Source: Micromonospora terminaliae (GTDB lineage: Bacteria > Actinomycetota > Actinomycetes > Mycobacteriales > Micromonosporaceae). From it: a DNA stretch of 64,000 nt. Numbering within the stretch: position 1 is the stretch's first letter; the number at the start of each line of letters is the position of its first letter. The notes beneath the pieces were generated by a model. It saw nothing but the letters and a program-made list of their open reading frames with translations. It was not told where the DNA came from and did no database searches. Positions 32,846 through 41,609 of the stretch are shown here, piece by piece. Position numbers and translations under genes: made by a program. Location: assembly GCF_009671205.1 (NCBI RefSeq), contig NZ_CP045309.1, positions 2,666,001 to 2,730,000 of the forward strand, in the 5' to 3' direction.

Positions 32846-33763
32846 ATGCAGGCGGTCACTCTCGACCGGGACGGTGCGGCGCCGGCCGCCCGGGACGACC
32901 TGGCCCGGCCCAGTCCCGGCCCGGACGAGGTGCTGGTCCGGGTACGGGCGTCCTCGATCAACGGCTTCGACGTCAAGGCGGCGGCCGGGGCGATGCGCGG
33001 GGCGATGGACTACCGGTACCCGGTGGTGCTCGGCAAGGACTTCGCCGGCGAGGTCGAGGCGATCGGCGGCACCAGCGAGTTCCGGGTCGGCGACCCGGTG
33101 TTCGGGGTGCTCATGCGCTCCTACCTGGGCGACGGCACGTGGGCCGAGTACGTGACCGTGGGCGGCGCCGACGGGATCGCCCGCGTCCCGGACGGTGTCG
33201 AACTGGCCACGGCCGGGGTGCTCGGGCTGGCCGGCGCCACCGCGCTCGACACACTCGACGCGCTGGACGTCCGTCCCGGCGACACGGTGCTGGTGGCCGG
33301 GGCGACCGGCGGGGTCGGCGCGCTGGCCGTGCAGTACGCCCGGCTCGCGGGGGCCCGGGTCGTCGCCACCGCCCGCCCCGGCCCCGCCACCGACTTCGTG
33401 CGGGACCTGGGCGCCGCCGAAGTGGTCGACTACACCGGCGACCTGACCGGGCAGGTGCGCGCGCTCGCCCCGGACGGCGTCTCGCGCATCGTGCACCTGG
33501 CCGGCGACGGCGCGCCGCTGGCGGGGCTGCTTGCGGCCGGCGGACGGCTGGCGTCGACCATCGGCTTCGGGCCCGACCAGCACCCGGCGGCCGTGTCGAT
33601 CCTCGCCAAGCCGGACCGGACCGACCTCGACCGGCTCGCCGACGACGTGCAGGCCGGTCGCGTCCGGGTGCCGGTCGAACACCGCTACGAGCTGGACGAG
33701 GTGCCCCGGGCGCTCACCGAGTTCCGCGGCACGCTGGGGAAACTCGCGGTCAGTCTGCCCTGA
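32846..33763 (+). CDS. NADP-dependent oxidoreductase, quinone-oxidoreductase type MDR
   Basis: This 305-residue medium-chain reductase/dehydrogenase has the GroES-like domain (DEVLVRVRASSINGFDVKAAAGAMRG, PVVLGKDFAGEVEAIG) and a Rossmann domain with the NADP motif AGATGGVGALAVQYARLAGARVVATARPG. It lacks the zinc-binding residues of alcohol dehydrogenases, so it belongs with zeta-crystallin-like quinone oxidoreductases. The likely reaction is NADPH-dependent reduction of quinones or enones. It ends 38 bases before the DinB start. Preceding DUF2231 may be co-transcribed (27-base gap). Confidence 0.86.
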   Translation: MQAVTLDRDGAAPAARDDLARPSPGPDEVLVRVRASSINGFDVKAAAGAMRGAMDYRYPVVLGKDFAGEVEAIGGTSEFRVGDPVFGVLMRSYLGDGTWAEYVTVGGADGIARVPDGVELATAGVLGLAGATALDTLDALDVRPGDTVLVAGATGGVGALAVQYARLAGARVVATARPGPATDFVRDLGAAEVVDYTGDLTGQVRALAPDGVSRIVHLAGDGAPLAGLLAAGGRLASTIGFGPDQHPAAVSILAKPDRTDLDRLADDVQAGRVRVPVEHRYELDEVPRALTEFRGTLGKLAVSLP

Positions 33764-33776
33764 TCGGCCCGCTCTT

Positions 33777-33802
33777 CGAACATCTGTGCGAACATGTGGT
33801 CG
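33777..33802 (+). promoter_or_regulatory. Two overlapping LexA-like boxes upstream of dinB
   Basis: CGAACATCTGTGCG (33777-33790) and CGAACATGTGGTCG (33789-33802) each match CGAAC-N4-GTTCG at nine of ten positions. The second one abuts the DinB start codon. Placement fits SOS control. Confidence 0.5.
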
Positions 33803-34989
33803 TGTCGAGCGAGGCCACCATCCTGCACGCCGACCTGGACGCGTTCTACGCCTCGGTCGAGCAGCGCGACGACCCCCGGCTGCGCGGGCGGCCGGTGATC
33901 GTCGGCGGCGGCGTGGTCCTCGCCGCCAGCTACGAGGCCAAGGCGCGCGGGGTGCGCAGCGCCATGGGCGGCCGCCTGGCCCGGCGCCTCTGCCCCGACG
34001 CCGTCGTGGTGCCACCCCGGATGGCGGCCTACACGGCGGCCAGCCGGGCGGTGTTCGAGATCTTCCGGCGGACCACCCCGCTGGTCGAGGGGCTCAGCAT
34101 CGACGAGGCCTTCCTCGACGTGGGCGGGCTGCGCCGGCTCGTGGGCCCGCCCGCCGGGATCGCGGCCGAGCTGCGCCGGGAGGTGCGCCGGCAGGTCGGC
34201 CTGCCGATCACCGTGGGGGTGGCCCGGACGAAGTTCCTCGCCAAGGTGGCCAGCGGCGTGGCGAAGCCGGACGGCCTGCTGGTCGTCGCCCCCGAGGGCG
34301 AGCTGGCCTTCCTGCACCCGCTGCCCGTGGAGCGGCTCTGGGGCGTCGGCCCGGTCACCGCCGCCAAGCTGCGCGAGCGGGGCATCCGGACGGTCGGGCA
34401 GGTGGCCCGCCTCGACGAGCCGACCCTGGTGTCGCTGCTCGGCGCGGGCGCCGGCCGCCACCTGCACGCCCTCGCCCGCAACCGCGACCCGCGCGCCGTG
34501 CAGGTCGGCAAGCGCCGCTCCTCCATGGGCGCCCAGCACGCGCTGGGCCGCGAGCCGCACTCCCCCGCGGAACTGGACGCCGTCCTGGCCGGGCTGGTCG
34601 ACCGGGTGACCGGGCGGATGCGGGCGGCCCGGCGCACCGGCCGCACGGTGACCCTGCGGCTGCGCTTCGCCGACTACACGCGGGCCACCCGGGCGCACAC
34701 CCTGGAGAAGCCGACCGCGCAGACCGGGCCGCTGCGGGCCGCCGCCCGGGCGCTGTTGCGCGCGGCGCTGCCGGAGATCGAGACCCGCGGCGTCACCCTC
34801 ATCGGCGTGGCCGTCGGCAACCTGGACGGCGGGCACGTGCAGCTCACCCTGCCCTTCACCCCCGATCCGGGGCCGGCGCTGGACGCCGCCGTGGACGCGG
34901 TACGGGACCGGTTCGGGTCGCGGGCGCTGACCCGCGGGGTCCTGCTCGGCCGCGACCCCGGCGTCGAGATGCCGATGCTGCCCGACTGA
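33802..34989 (+). CDS. dinB: DNA polymerase IV (Y-family)
   Basis: This 395-residue translesion polymerase begins ILHADLDAFYASVEQRDDP with the first catalytic Asp11, has GLSIDEAFLDV (Asp101, Glu102), and carries the Y-family fingers YEAKARGVRSAMGG and the little-finger region VGKRRSSMGAQHALGRE. All metal ligands are present. GTG 33802 is the chosen start, giving MSSEATILHADL; GTG 33796 is possible. The protein bypasses damaged bases with low fidelity. Two LexA-like sites directly upstream support SOS induction. It probably ends an operon-like series that begins with DUF2231, but it may have its own promoter. Confidence 0.92.
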   Translation: MSSEATILHADLDAFYASVEQRDDPRLRGRPVIVGGGVVLAASYEAKARGVRSAMGGRLARRLCPDAVVVPPRMAAYTAASRAVFEIFRRTTPLVEGLSIDEAFLDVGGLRRLVGPPAGIAAELRREVRRQVGLPITVGVARTKFLAKVASGVAKPDGLLVVAPEGELAFLHPLPVERLWGVGPVTAAKLRERGIRTVGQVARLDEPTLVSLLGAGAGRHLHALARNRDPRAVQVGKRRSSMGAQHALGREPHSPAELDAVLAGLVDRVTGRMRAARRTGRTVTLRLRFADYTRATRAHTLEKPTAQTGPLRAAARALLRAALPEIETRGVTLIGVAVGNLDGGHVQLTLPFTPDPGPALDAAVDAVRDRFGSRALTRGVLLGRDPGVEMPMLPD

Positions 34990-35004
34990 CGGTACGGTCG
35001 CCCG

Positions 35005-35406
35005 GTGTCGAGGTTCCGCACCCCGCAGGTGATCCTGTTCAGCGAGGACGTGCCCCGGGCCGCCGCCTTCTACACCGGGCTGGGCTTCACCGAGACGTTC
35101 CGGGTGCCCGCCGAGGGCACGCCCATCCACGTCGACCTGACGCTGGACGGCTACCGGATCGGCATCGCCTCGGTGGCGTCCACCCGGGACGACCACGGGC
35201 TCGACCCGGTGCCGAGCGGGCAGCGGGCCGCCGTGGTGCTCTGGACCGACGACACCGCGGCCGCGTACGCGAGGCTGACCGACGCGGGCGCGCCGGCGCT
35301 CGCCGCCCCGCACGTCTGGCTGGACCGGCTGCTCATCGCCTGGACGGCCGACCCCGACGGCAACCCGATCCAACTCGTCCAGCCCCTGCCCGCCGACGCC
35401 ACGTAG
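35005..35406 (+). CDS. VOC-family protein (glyoxalase/bleomycin-resistance fold)
   Basis: This 133-residue protein matches the vicinal oxygen chelate fold: VILFSEDVPRAAAFYTGLGFTETFRV, IHVDLTLDGYRIGIAS, VVLWTDDTAAAYARL and LLIAWTADPDGNPIQLVQ at the C-terminus (the second metal-binding Glu position is Gln here). It may bind and sequester small molecules or act as an isomerase or dioxygenase. The GTG start at 35005 lies 15 bases after the dinB stop codon. Confidence 0.82.
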   Translation: MSRFRTPQVILFSEDVPRAAAFYTGLGFTETFRVPAEGTPIHVDLTLDGYRIGIASVASTRDDHGLDPVPSGQRAAVVLWTDDTAAAYARLTDAGAPALAAPHVWLDRLLIAWTADPDGNPIQLVQPLPADAT

Positions 35407-35414
35407 CGCGCGGC

Positions 35415-35438
35415 CGCCTCCTCCCTCGGTAGGAGGCG
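35415..35438 (+). terminator. 8-bp stem-loop CGCCTCCT / AGGAGGCG after VOC gene
   Basis: Perfect 8-base arms with an 8-base loop begin nine bases after the VOC stop codon. A further pair of GCGGCCGC sites flank it. Confidence 0.5.
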
Positions 35439-35514
35439 GGTTCCGGACCTGCGGCCGCCGTCGTGGCCCGCGGTCGGGCGCGCTCGCCCGGCCCGCTCAC
35501 GAGCATCTACAGGC

Positions 35515-36447
35515 ATGACCACCATGCTGAACCGGGCGGCCCACTGGCACCGCCCCCTCATGCTCTTCGTCGCGGCGATGGCGGCGCTCACCGTCGTCGC
35601 GGCGGTCGGCGTCGTGGCCGACCCGCGGGTGCTCACCGGCGCGCCGATCTGGCTCAAGCCGCTGAAGTTCGCCGTCTCGTTCGTGCTCTACGGGACCACC
35701 CTCGCCTGGATGCTCACCCTGCTGCCGCGCCGCAGCCGGGTCGCCGAGTGGGCGGCCACCCTGATCGTCGGGATGTCCGTGGTGGAGATGGCCATCATCG
35801 TCACGCAGGTGCTGCGCGGCACCACCAGCCACTTCAACGGCACCACCCCGCTGAACGGCGCCCTGTTCTCGGCGATGGGCGCGGCCATCATGGTGCTGTT
35901 CATGGCCCAGCTGGTCATCGGCGTCGTGGCGCTGCTGCGGCCCACGGCGGACCGGGTCGCCGGGTACGCCGTCCGCCTCGGCCTCGGCCTGTCGCTGCTC
36001 GGCATGCTGGTCGCCGTCCCGATGGTGGCCCGCACGCCGGACTCGGCGGCCGAGGGGATCAGCGGGGCGCACAGCGTCGGCGTGGCCGACGGCGGGCCGG
36101 GACTGCCGCTGGTCGGCTGGAGCACCACCGGCGGCGACCTGCGGATCGGGCACTTCGTCGGGCTGCACGCCCTCCAGGCGCTGCCGCTGCTGGCGATCCT
36201 GCTCAACCGCTTCCTCGGCGCCCGGCTGGACGCGTCGACCCGGGCCCGCCTGCTGCTCGTGGCCGGGGCGGCGTACGGCGCGGCCACCCTGCTGCTCACC
36301 TGGCAGGCGCTGCGCGGGCAGCCGCTGCTGCGCCCGGACGCGCTCACCCTGGCCGTCGCGGCGGCCCTGGTCGCGGCCACGGCGACGGCCGCCGGCGCGG
36401 TCCTGGTCCGCGGCCAGCGCCGCGCGGACGTGGTGGTGGCCGCGTGA
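35515..36447 (+). CDS. Eight-helix membrane protein of unknown function
   Basis: This 310-residue protein is almost wholly hydrophobic, with eight predicted membrane helices separated by short loops (for example PLMLFVAAMAALTVVAAVG, PLKFAVSFVLYGTTLAWML, IGHFVGLHALQALPLLAILL). The conserved-looking HFVGLHALQALPLL and APIWLKPLKF stretches hint at a defined family, but I do not recognise it. Its last four bases overlap the start of a small ABA4-like gene (GTGA), so the two are co-translated. No domain of known function was seen. Confidence 0.75.
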   Translation: MTTMLNRAAHWHRPLMLFVAAMAALTVVAAVGVVADPRVLTGAPIWLKPLKFAVSFVLYGTTLAWMLTLLPRRSRVAEWAATLIVGMSVVEMAIIVTQVLRGTTSHFNGTTPLNGALFSAMGAAIMVLFMAQLVIGVVALLRPTADRVAGYAVRLGLGLSLLGMLVAVPMVARTPDSAAEGISGAHSVGVADGGPGLPLVGWSTTGGDLRIGHFVGLHALQALPLLAILLNRFLGARLDASTRARLLLVAGAAYGAATLLLTWQALRGQPLLRPDALTLAVAAALVAATATAAGAVLVRGQRRADVVVAA

Positions 36448-36653
36448 CCGGGACGCTGTTCACCCTGACGTTCGCGGTCGCCGCGCCGTTCTGGGCGCTG
36501 CTGATCCTGGCCCCGCGCTGGTCGTGGACGGCCCGGATCGTCGGCTCGCCGCTGATCGTGGCCCCGGTCCTGCTGAGCTACGCCGTCCTGGTGCTCCCGG
36601 CGCCCGGCCGGGAGCGGCCGGCCGTCACCCCGGTTCCCGGCCGCACCGCCTAG
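36444..36653 (+). CDS. Short ABA4-like (DUF4281-type) membrane protein
   Basis: This 69-residue protein has two hydrophobic segments and the pattern FAVAAPFWALLILAPRWSWTARIVGSPLIVAPVLLSYAVLVLP, which is the beginning of ABA4/DUF4281-type proteins. Full-length members are about 140-150 residues with four helices, so only the first half is present and the rest is a charged tail ending at TAG 36653. The coupling to the eight-helix gene by GTGA suggests it is expressed. It may be a natural short form or a remnant. Confidence 0.55.
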   Translation: MTGTLFTLTFAVAAPFWALLILAPRWSWTARIVGSPLIVAPVLLSYAVLVLPAPGRERPAVTPVPGRTA

Positions 36654-36662
36654 GCTGTCGTC

Positions 36663-37916
36663 GTGGGCTGGGTGGGACGCCTCTTCGACCCGCGGGACAC
36701 GCTCGCGCGGATGCTGCTGCTGGACTTCAGCGGCCTCGGTTACCTGATCTTCGGCGCCCAGGGCCACCATGTCCCGACGGGCACCCAGTGGGCGCTGGCC
36801 CTGGCCGCGTTCGCCGTCGCGTTGCTGTGCCACCGCCGGCCGCTGGTGAACCTCGCGGCGCAGGCCGCCCTGCTGGCGGTCGCCTTTCCGCTGGTGGACG
36901 ACACGACGATCAACCAGGTCGGCGCCAGCTGGGCGCTGCTGGAGCTGACGATGTGGGCGGGGCGGGCCCGCACCATCTGGCTGGCCGCCGGGCTGCTGGC
37001 CGCGGTCGACCTGACCGACTCCATCGGGGACCCGGTCCCGCGGGTGCTGTCCGGCGTCTTCGGGCTGACCGTGGAGGTGGGCCTGCCGCTGCTGCTCGGC
37101 CTGGTCATCCGCACCACCCGGGAGCTGGCCCGGCAGGCCGAGGAGCGGGCCGCCGCGGAGCAGCGCCGGCGGGAGTCCGAGAGCCGCGCGGCCCGCGCCG
37201 ACGAGCGCACCGCCATCGCCCGGGAGTTGCACGACGTCGTGGCGCACCACGTGGCCTCGATGGTGCTGCGGGTCGGCGTGGCCCGGCACGTGCTGCCGGA
37301 TCTGGATCCCCGGGTGAGCGAGGTGTTCGACGACGTGCACGGCACCGGGACGGCGGCCCTGACCGACCTGCGCCGCCTGGTCGCGGTGCTGCGCGACCCC
37401 GACGGGGTGCGCGACGCCGCGCTCACCGCGATCGAGCCGTCGGCGGTGCCGGCGGCCCTGGACGCGGCGGTGGACCGGGCCCGCCAGGCCGGCGTCACCG
37501 TGGAGGCCGACGTCGACCCGGCGGTCGGGTCGCTCGACGCGGTGCGGGGCCAGGCGGTCCTGCGCCTGACCCAGGAGGCGCTGACGAACGTGGCCAAGCA
37601 CGCGGGCACCACGGCCCGGGCCCGGCTGACCGTGGCCGTGGTCGACGGGTCGGTCCACTGGGAGGTGTCGGACGACGGGCGGGATGCGGCCCCGGCCGCG
37701 GTGCCGGCCGGCGGCGGCCACGGTCTCACCGGGATGCGGGAGCGGGTCGAGGTGCTCGGCGGGCGGCTGGAGGCCGGCCCCACCGGCGCGGGCTGGCGGG
37801 TCCGGACCGTCCTGCCGGCCGGGAGTCCGGCACCGCCCGGCTCACCGGCCCGCCCCGCGGAGCCCGCGGCACCCCGCCCGCGTCCGGCCGGCCCGCACAC
37901 GCCGGAGCCCGCGTGA
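36663..37916 (+). CDS. NarL-type sensor histidine kinase
   Basis: This 417-residue kinase has five or so N-terminal membrane helices, a linker rich in Arg/Glu/Ala (a coiled coil, residues ~150-180), a HisKA_3 domain with His190 in IARELHDVVAHHVASMVLRVG, and a HATPase_c domain with NVAKHAGTTARARLTV and VSDDGRDAAP...GHGLTGMRERVEVLGG. The last ~35 residues are proline-rich. It overlaps the response regulator gene by GTGA. The sensor part has no recognised ligand-binding domain, so the membrane itself or a neighbouring protein may be sensed. Confidence 0.92.
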   Translation: MGWVGRLFDPRDTLARMLLLDFSGLGYLIFGAQGHHVPTGTQWALALAAFAVALLCHRRPLVNLAAQAALLAVAFPLVDDTTINQVGASWALLELTMWAGRARTIWLAAGLLAAVDLTDSIGDPVPRVLSGVFGLTVEVGLPLLLGLVIRTTRELARQAEERAAAEQRRRESESRAARADERTAIARELHDVVAHHVASMVLRVGVARHVLPDLDPRVSEVFDDVHGTGTAALTDLRRLVAVLRDPDGVRDAALTAIEPSAVPAALDAAVDRARQAGVTVEADVDPAVGSLDAVRGQAVLRLTQEALTNVAKHAGTTARARLTVAVVDGSVHWEVSDDGRDAAPAAVPAGGGHGLTGMRERVEVLGGRLEAGPTGAGWRVRTVLPAGSPAPPGSPARPAEPAAPRPRPAGPHTPEPA

Positions 37917-38539
37917 TCCGCGTCCTGCTGGTCGACGACCAGCACCTCATCCGCGCCGGCCTGCGCATGCTCTGCGACGCCCAGCCCGACCTGGAGGTGG
38001 TCGGCGAGGCCGACAACGGCCGGGAGGCGGTCACCCTGGCCGCGCGGCTGCTGCCGGACGTGGTCGTGATGGACCTGCGGATGCCCGGCGTCGACGGCAT
38101 CACCGCGACCAGCCGGATCCTCGCCGAGCGCCCCGCGACCCGGGTGCTGGTGCTCACCACGTTCGGCGACGACGACCATCTCTACCCCGCCCTCACCGCC
38201 GGCGCCTGCGGGTTCCTGCTCAAGGACGCACCCCCCGCCGACCTGCTCGACGGCGTACGCCGGGCGGCCGCCGGGGACAGCCCGTTCAGCCCGGAGGTGC
38301 TGCGGCGGCTGGTCCAGCGGGCCGTGCAGGCGCGCGTCGAGGCGCCCCGGCCGGTGGACGGCCTGACCGCGCGCGAGCGGGACGTGCTGGATCTAGTGGC
38401 CGAGGGCCTGTCCAACACCGAGATCGCCGACCGGCTGCACATCGGCGTCACCACGGTCAAGACCCACATCACCAGCCTCATGACCAAGACCGCCAGCCCC
38501 AACCGGGTACGCCTGGCCCTGTGGGCGCGCGGCGCCTGA
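37913..38539 (+). CDS. NarL/FixJ-type response regulator
   Basis: This 208-residue protein has a receiver domain (LLVDDQHLIRAGLRML, phospho-acceptor Asp54 in VVVMDLRMPGVDG, the conserved Thr in VLVLTTF, Lys in FLLKDAPP) and a LuxR-type DNA-binding domain (LTARERDVLDLVAEGLSNTEIADRL...TTVKTHITSLMTK). GTG 37913 overlaps the kinase stop by four bases, which fixes the start. It forms a complete two-component system with the kinase upstream. The target genes are not obvious; the nearest downstream genes run in the opposite direction. Confidence 0.93.
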   Translation: MIRVLLVDDQHLIRAGLRMLCDAQPDLEVVGEADNGREAVTLAARLLPDVVVMDLRMPGVDGITATSRILAERPATRVLVLTTFGDDDHLYPALTAGACGFLLKDAPPADLLDGVRRAAAGDSPFSPEVLRRLVQRAVQARVEAPRPVDGLTARERDVLDLVAEGLSNTEIADRLHIGVTTVKTHITSLMTKTASPNRVRLALWARGA

Positions 38540-38552
38540 GGGCCACCGGGCC

Positions 38553-39266
38553 TCACTCCTCGATGGCGCCGCCCACCGCGCGCAGGTGCTCCCGGAAGGT
38601 CAGCGCCGGGTTCTCCGCCCGGCCCGCCAGGTAGGCCCCGAACCCGACCTGCGCGCGCAGCGGCTCGCCGGCCCGGATCCGGTCGGCCTGCCGGCGCTCG
38701 GTGTCCCGGATGGACTCCGCGAGGTCGAACAGCTCGCCCACCCGGCCGGCCGGCACGAACAGCACCCCGTCCTCGTCGGCCAGGGCCACGTCGCCGGCGT
38801 CGACCGTCCACGGCCCGACTTGGGCGGAGGCCAGCGCCTCGACCGGCCGCGGGTCCAGCCGCTGCGGCCCGCTGGGGGTGGCGCCCAGGCTGAACACCGG
38901 CAGCCCGACGGCCCGGATGTCGACGGTGTCCCGGTGCAGGCCCCAGACCACCAGGCCGGCCAGGCCGGCGGCCCGCGCCTCCAGCACCACGAGGTCGCCC
39001 ACGCACGCCTCGTCGGTGCGCCCGTCGTTGTCCACCACCAGCACGTCGCCGGGGGCGGCCCGGTCGATGGCCTCCAGGAAGATGTCGACGCTGCCGACGT
39101 GCCGTGCCGGCAGCACCCGGCCGGCCAGCCGGCCGTCGGCCAGCACCGGCCGGACGCCGGCCGGGGCGCAGCGCACCGGAACGCCGGCTCGCAGGCAGGC
39201 GTCCGCGACATGGGCGGTGGTCAGCGCGGCGAACCGGCGGGACAGCTCCGCTCGATCGATGCTCAT
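38553..39266 (-). CDS. RraA-family protein (possible oxaloacetate decarboxylase/HMG aldolase type)
   Basis: This 237-residue protein has the RraA/HMG-aldolase family pattern: LTTAHVADACLRAG at the N-terminus, GRVLPARHVGSVDIFLEAIDRAAPGDVLVVDNDGRTDEACVGDLVVLEARAAGLAGLVVWG with the metal/catalytic residues and DTVDIRAVGLPVFSLG, then VALADEDGVLFVPAGRV. Some members decarboxylate oxaloacetate or cleave 4-hydroxy-4-methyl-2-oxoglutarate; E. coli RraA inhibits RNase E. The enzyme type is more likely here because the catalytic Arg/Asp-rich loop (NDGRTDEACVGD) is kept. It lies convergent to the response regulator (13-base gap). Confidence 0.82.
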   Translation of the reverse strand: MSIDRAELSRRFAALTTAHVADACLRAGVPVRCAPAGVRPVLADGRLAGRVLPARHVGSVDIFLEAIDRAAPGDVLVVDNDGRTDEACVGDLVVLEARAAGLAGLVVWGLHRDTVDIRAVGLPVFSLGATPSGPQRLDPRPVEALASAQVGPWTVDAGDVALADEDGVLFVPAGRVGELFDLAESIRDTERRQADRIRAGEPLRAQVGFGAYLAGRAENPALTFREHLRAVGGAIEE

Positions 39267-39352
39267 GGGCCGACGCTAGCCACCGGGCGCGACCGTGGGA
39301 GGGGCCAGTTCCCGGCTCGTGGCTCCGGTTCCCTCGCCGGCCCGCGCCCCGG

Positions 39353-40675
39353 TCAACTCGGGCGGGGCGTGCGCGTCGGCGGACGGAACGCGTCGGGGCG
39401 GGCCCGGGCGCGCCGGGCCAGCCGGGTCCACCGCCGGGCCCGCGGGGTGCGGCCGATCGGCCGCGACATGTGTGCCCGCAGCGGCGGGCGCAGTTCGGCC
39501 TCCCCCGCGCCGGCGGCCGTGCGCACCATCCGGTTGGCGTCGTCCGGGTCGCATCCCGTGGCCCGCAGCACCTCGCTGTCGGCCGTGCGCAGGTCGGTGA
39601 TCACGCCGTCGCCGAAGGAGCGGACCCCCTGGGCCCACGCCCGGCCGGCCAGTTCGGCGCTCTCCCGGATCAGCCGGCGGGTGTCCGTCGGGTCCCCCTC
39701 GCCCTGGCGGCACTCGCGGCGCATGACACGGACGGCCTCGCTGAGGCGGGTCACGGCGTCCGCCAGGGTCGGCGGGATCGGTTCGCCGTACTGGAGGGCG
39801 GTGGCGGAGCGGCGGGCCACCGAGCGGGCGTAGAGGATCACCCGCTCCAGGTGCCGCGCGGCCGTCGCGTACCGGTGGAACCGGGCACGCCGGTGCCAGA
39901 AGACCGGCGCGAGGGTGACCACCTCCTCGGCCCCGCTGAGCGCGTCGTTGAGCCGCCCCACGTCGGCGTCGAGTCCCCGCATCCGCTCCAGGGCGGCGAC
40001 CGCCGCGTCGGCGTCCCGGTTGGTCAGCGCCGCGGCGACGGCGTCGAGTTCGGTGGTGAGCCCGGTGACGATCGGCTCGGTCGCCCGGTCCAGCACGCGC
40101 AGCGGGTTGATCGGCAGCAGCAGCGCCACCACGAGGAGGCCGACCAGGCCGCCGACCAGCGCGTCGAAGATCCGGGGCAGCTCCAGGCCCGGTTGGACGG
40201 GGGCGAGGGTGGCGATCAGCACCGCCGTACCGCCGGCCTGCCCGACCAGGGCGCCACCGCGCCCGGCGACGAGCAGCGCGGTCGCGATGGCCAGGGTGAC
40301 CACCAGGCCGGTCTGCCACGCCCCGGAGCCGAGCAGGTCGCGCAGCACGTCGCCGACCACGATGCCGAGCCCCACCCCGACCAGCAGTTCGAAGGTGCGC
40401 CGGGCCCGTTGGCCGATGGCGGTGGCGATGGTGCCGACCGCGGCGGCGGGCGCGAAGACGTGCGCGCCGGGCCCGAGCAGGCGCTGGGCGAGCAGCGCGG
40501 CGAGCGCCGCCGCGAGCCCGGCCTGGACCGCGATCACGATGGTGACCTCGAGCTGGCGCAGCCGCAGCCGGCCGGCGGCGGACCCCTCGGCGCGCAGCTC
40601 GGTCAGCTCCCGTCCGGTCCGCTCGGCGGCCCGGTCCAGCGGCGAGCGGACGGTGTCGGGGCGCTCGTCGGCCAT
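39353..40675 (-). CDS. FUSC/ArAE-type membrane transporter-like protein
   Basis: This 440-residue protein has six or so N-terminal membrane helices (VTIVIAVQAGLAAALAALLAQR, ELLVGVGLGIVVGDVLRDLLG, TGLVVTLAIATALLVAGRGG) and the FUSC pattern APAAAVGTIATAIGQRARRTFELLVGV. A long cytoplasmic helical C-terminal half follows that contains the usual LERVILYARSVAR stretch. Members export aromatic acids or antibiotics, or act as scaffold proteins. It has no adjacent HlyD-type partner. The start ATG 40675 is preceded by a GGAGC-poor region, so the start is less certain. Confidence 0.82.
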   Translation of the reverse strand: MADERPDTVRSPLDRAAERTGRELTELRAEGSAAGRLRLRQLEVTIVIAVQAGLAAALAALLAQRLLGPGAHVFAPAAAVGTIATAIGQRARRTFELLVGVGLGIVVGDVLRDLLGSGAWQTGLVVTLAIATALLVAGRGGALVGQAGGTAVLIATLAPVQPGLELPRIFDALVGGLVGLLVVALLLPINPLRVLDRATEPIVTGLTTELDAVAAALTNRDADAAVAALERMRGLDADVGRLNDALSGAEEVVTLAPVFWHRRARFHRYATAARHLERVILYARSVARRSATALQYGEPIPPTLADAVTRLSEAVRVMRRECRQGEGDPTDTRRLIRESAELAGRAWAQGVRSFGDGVITDLRTADSEVLRATGCDPDDANRMVRTAAGAGEAELRPPLRAHMSRPIGRTPRARRWTRLARRARARPDAFRPPTRTPRPS

Positions 40676-40729
40676 GGCGGCGCTTACCCGGAGCGACGCG
40701 GGTGAATCGTCCGCCCGGCCGCCGCCGGT

Positions 40730-41482
40730 TCAGCGCGGGAAGGTGCGGTCGAGCAGGTCGAACAGGGCGGCCCAGTGCCGCTCGGTGGCCTTCTCGTCGT
40801 ACATGGGGGTGTCGGCCTGGGTGTAGCCGTGGCGGGCCCCGGGATAGACCTCCGAGCGGTAGGTGACACCGGCCGCGTCGAGCGCCTTCTCCAGCGTGAC
40901 GATCTGCTCGGCGGTCATCGACGGGTCGTTGTCGGCGTGGCCGAAGTACAGCTCGCCGGTGACCGCGCCGACGCCCAGGTGCGGGCTGTCCGGGGCGTCG
41001 GTGACCACCCGCCCGGCGTGGAAGGCGGCCGCCGCCGCGAGCCGGTCCGGGTGCGCCTCGATGGCCCGGAGGGCGTTGGTGCCGCCCATGCAGTAGCCGG
41101 TGATCGCCGCGGGACCGGGGGCGGTGCCGGGCTGCGCGGCGAGGAAGTCCAGGTAGGCGGCGGTGTCCCGGGCGATGACGTCCGGGGTCAGCGAGCCGAT
41201 CATCGGCGAGACCTTCGCGAACACCTCGCCGCGCCGATTCTCGTCGCCCAGGCCGGAGAGGTCGACCAGCGGAGCGCGGCCGAAGCGGTGGAACAGGTTC
41301 GGCACCAGCACGACGTACCCGCGGGCGGCGATCGTCGCGGCCATCTCGGCCATCCTGGGCCGGAGGCCGAACGCGTCCATGAAGACCAGGACCGCCGGGA
41401 AGGGACCGTCCCCGTCGGGCCGGGCGAGAAGGGCGTCGGCCACCCCGTCGGCGGTCGGCACGTCCACGGTCGTCGTCTGCAC
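40730..41482 (-). CDS. Dienelactone hydrolase-family alpha/beta hydrolase
   Basis: This 250-residue enzyme matches the dienelactone hydrolase family: the nucleophile is Cys131 in ITGYCMGGTNALRAI (family typical Cys rather than Ser), the acid is the Asp in YFGHADNDPSM, and the base His lies in YPGARHGYTQ. The catalytic triad Cys-Asp-His is therefore complete. It could hydrolyse dienelactones in aromatic degradation or other esters and thioesters. The GTG start at 41482 has a GGGAGG site. It ends 54 bases upstream of the FUSC start on the same strand, so the two may share a transcript. Confidence 0.87.
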   Translation of the reverse strand: MQTTTVDVPTADGVADALLARPDGDGPFPAVLVFMDAFGLRPRMAEMAATIAARGYVVLVPNLFHRFGRAPLVDLSGLGDENRRGEVFAKVSPMIGSLTPDVIARDTAAYLDFLAAQPGTAPGPAAITGYCMGGTNALRAIEAHPDRLAAAAAFHAGRVVTDAPDSPHLGVGAVTGELYFGHADNDPSMTAEQIVTLEKALDAAGVTYRSEVYPGARHGYTQADTPMYDEKATERHWAALFDLLDRTFPR

Positions 41483-41609
41483 TGTCCGGACCTCCCTGGG
41501 CTGCGCGTTCCGCGGTGCACGCTACCCCTGCGCCCGGGGCCCGGCACGGCGAGGTCTTCCGCCGGGAGCGCCGGCCGGGCATCCTGGGTTGATGGGAGAG
41601 GTACGACCG

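Noticed and set aside
26168..34015. A continuous open frame of more than 2600 codons on the minus strand
   Set aside because: It runs antisense to the acylase, FetB, debranching, DUF2231, oxidoreductase and DinB genes, which have clear motifs. Long antisense frames are expected when third positions are nearly all G or C; the translation is low-complexity Gly/Arg/Val.
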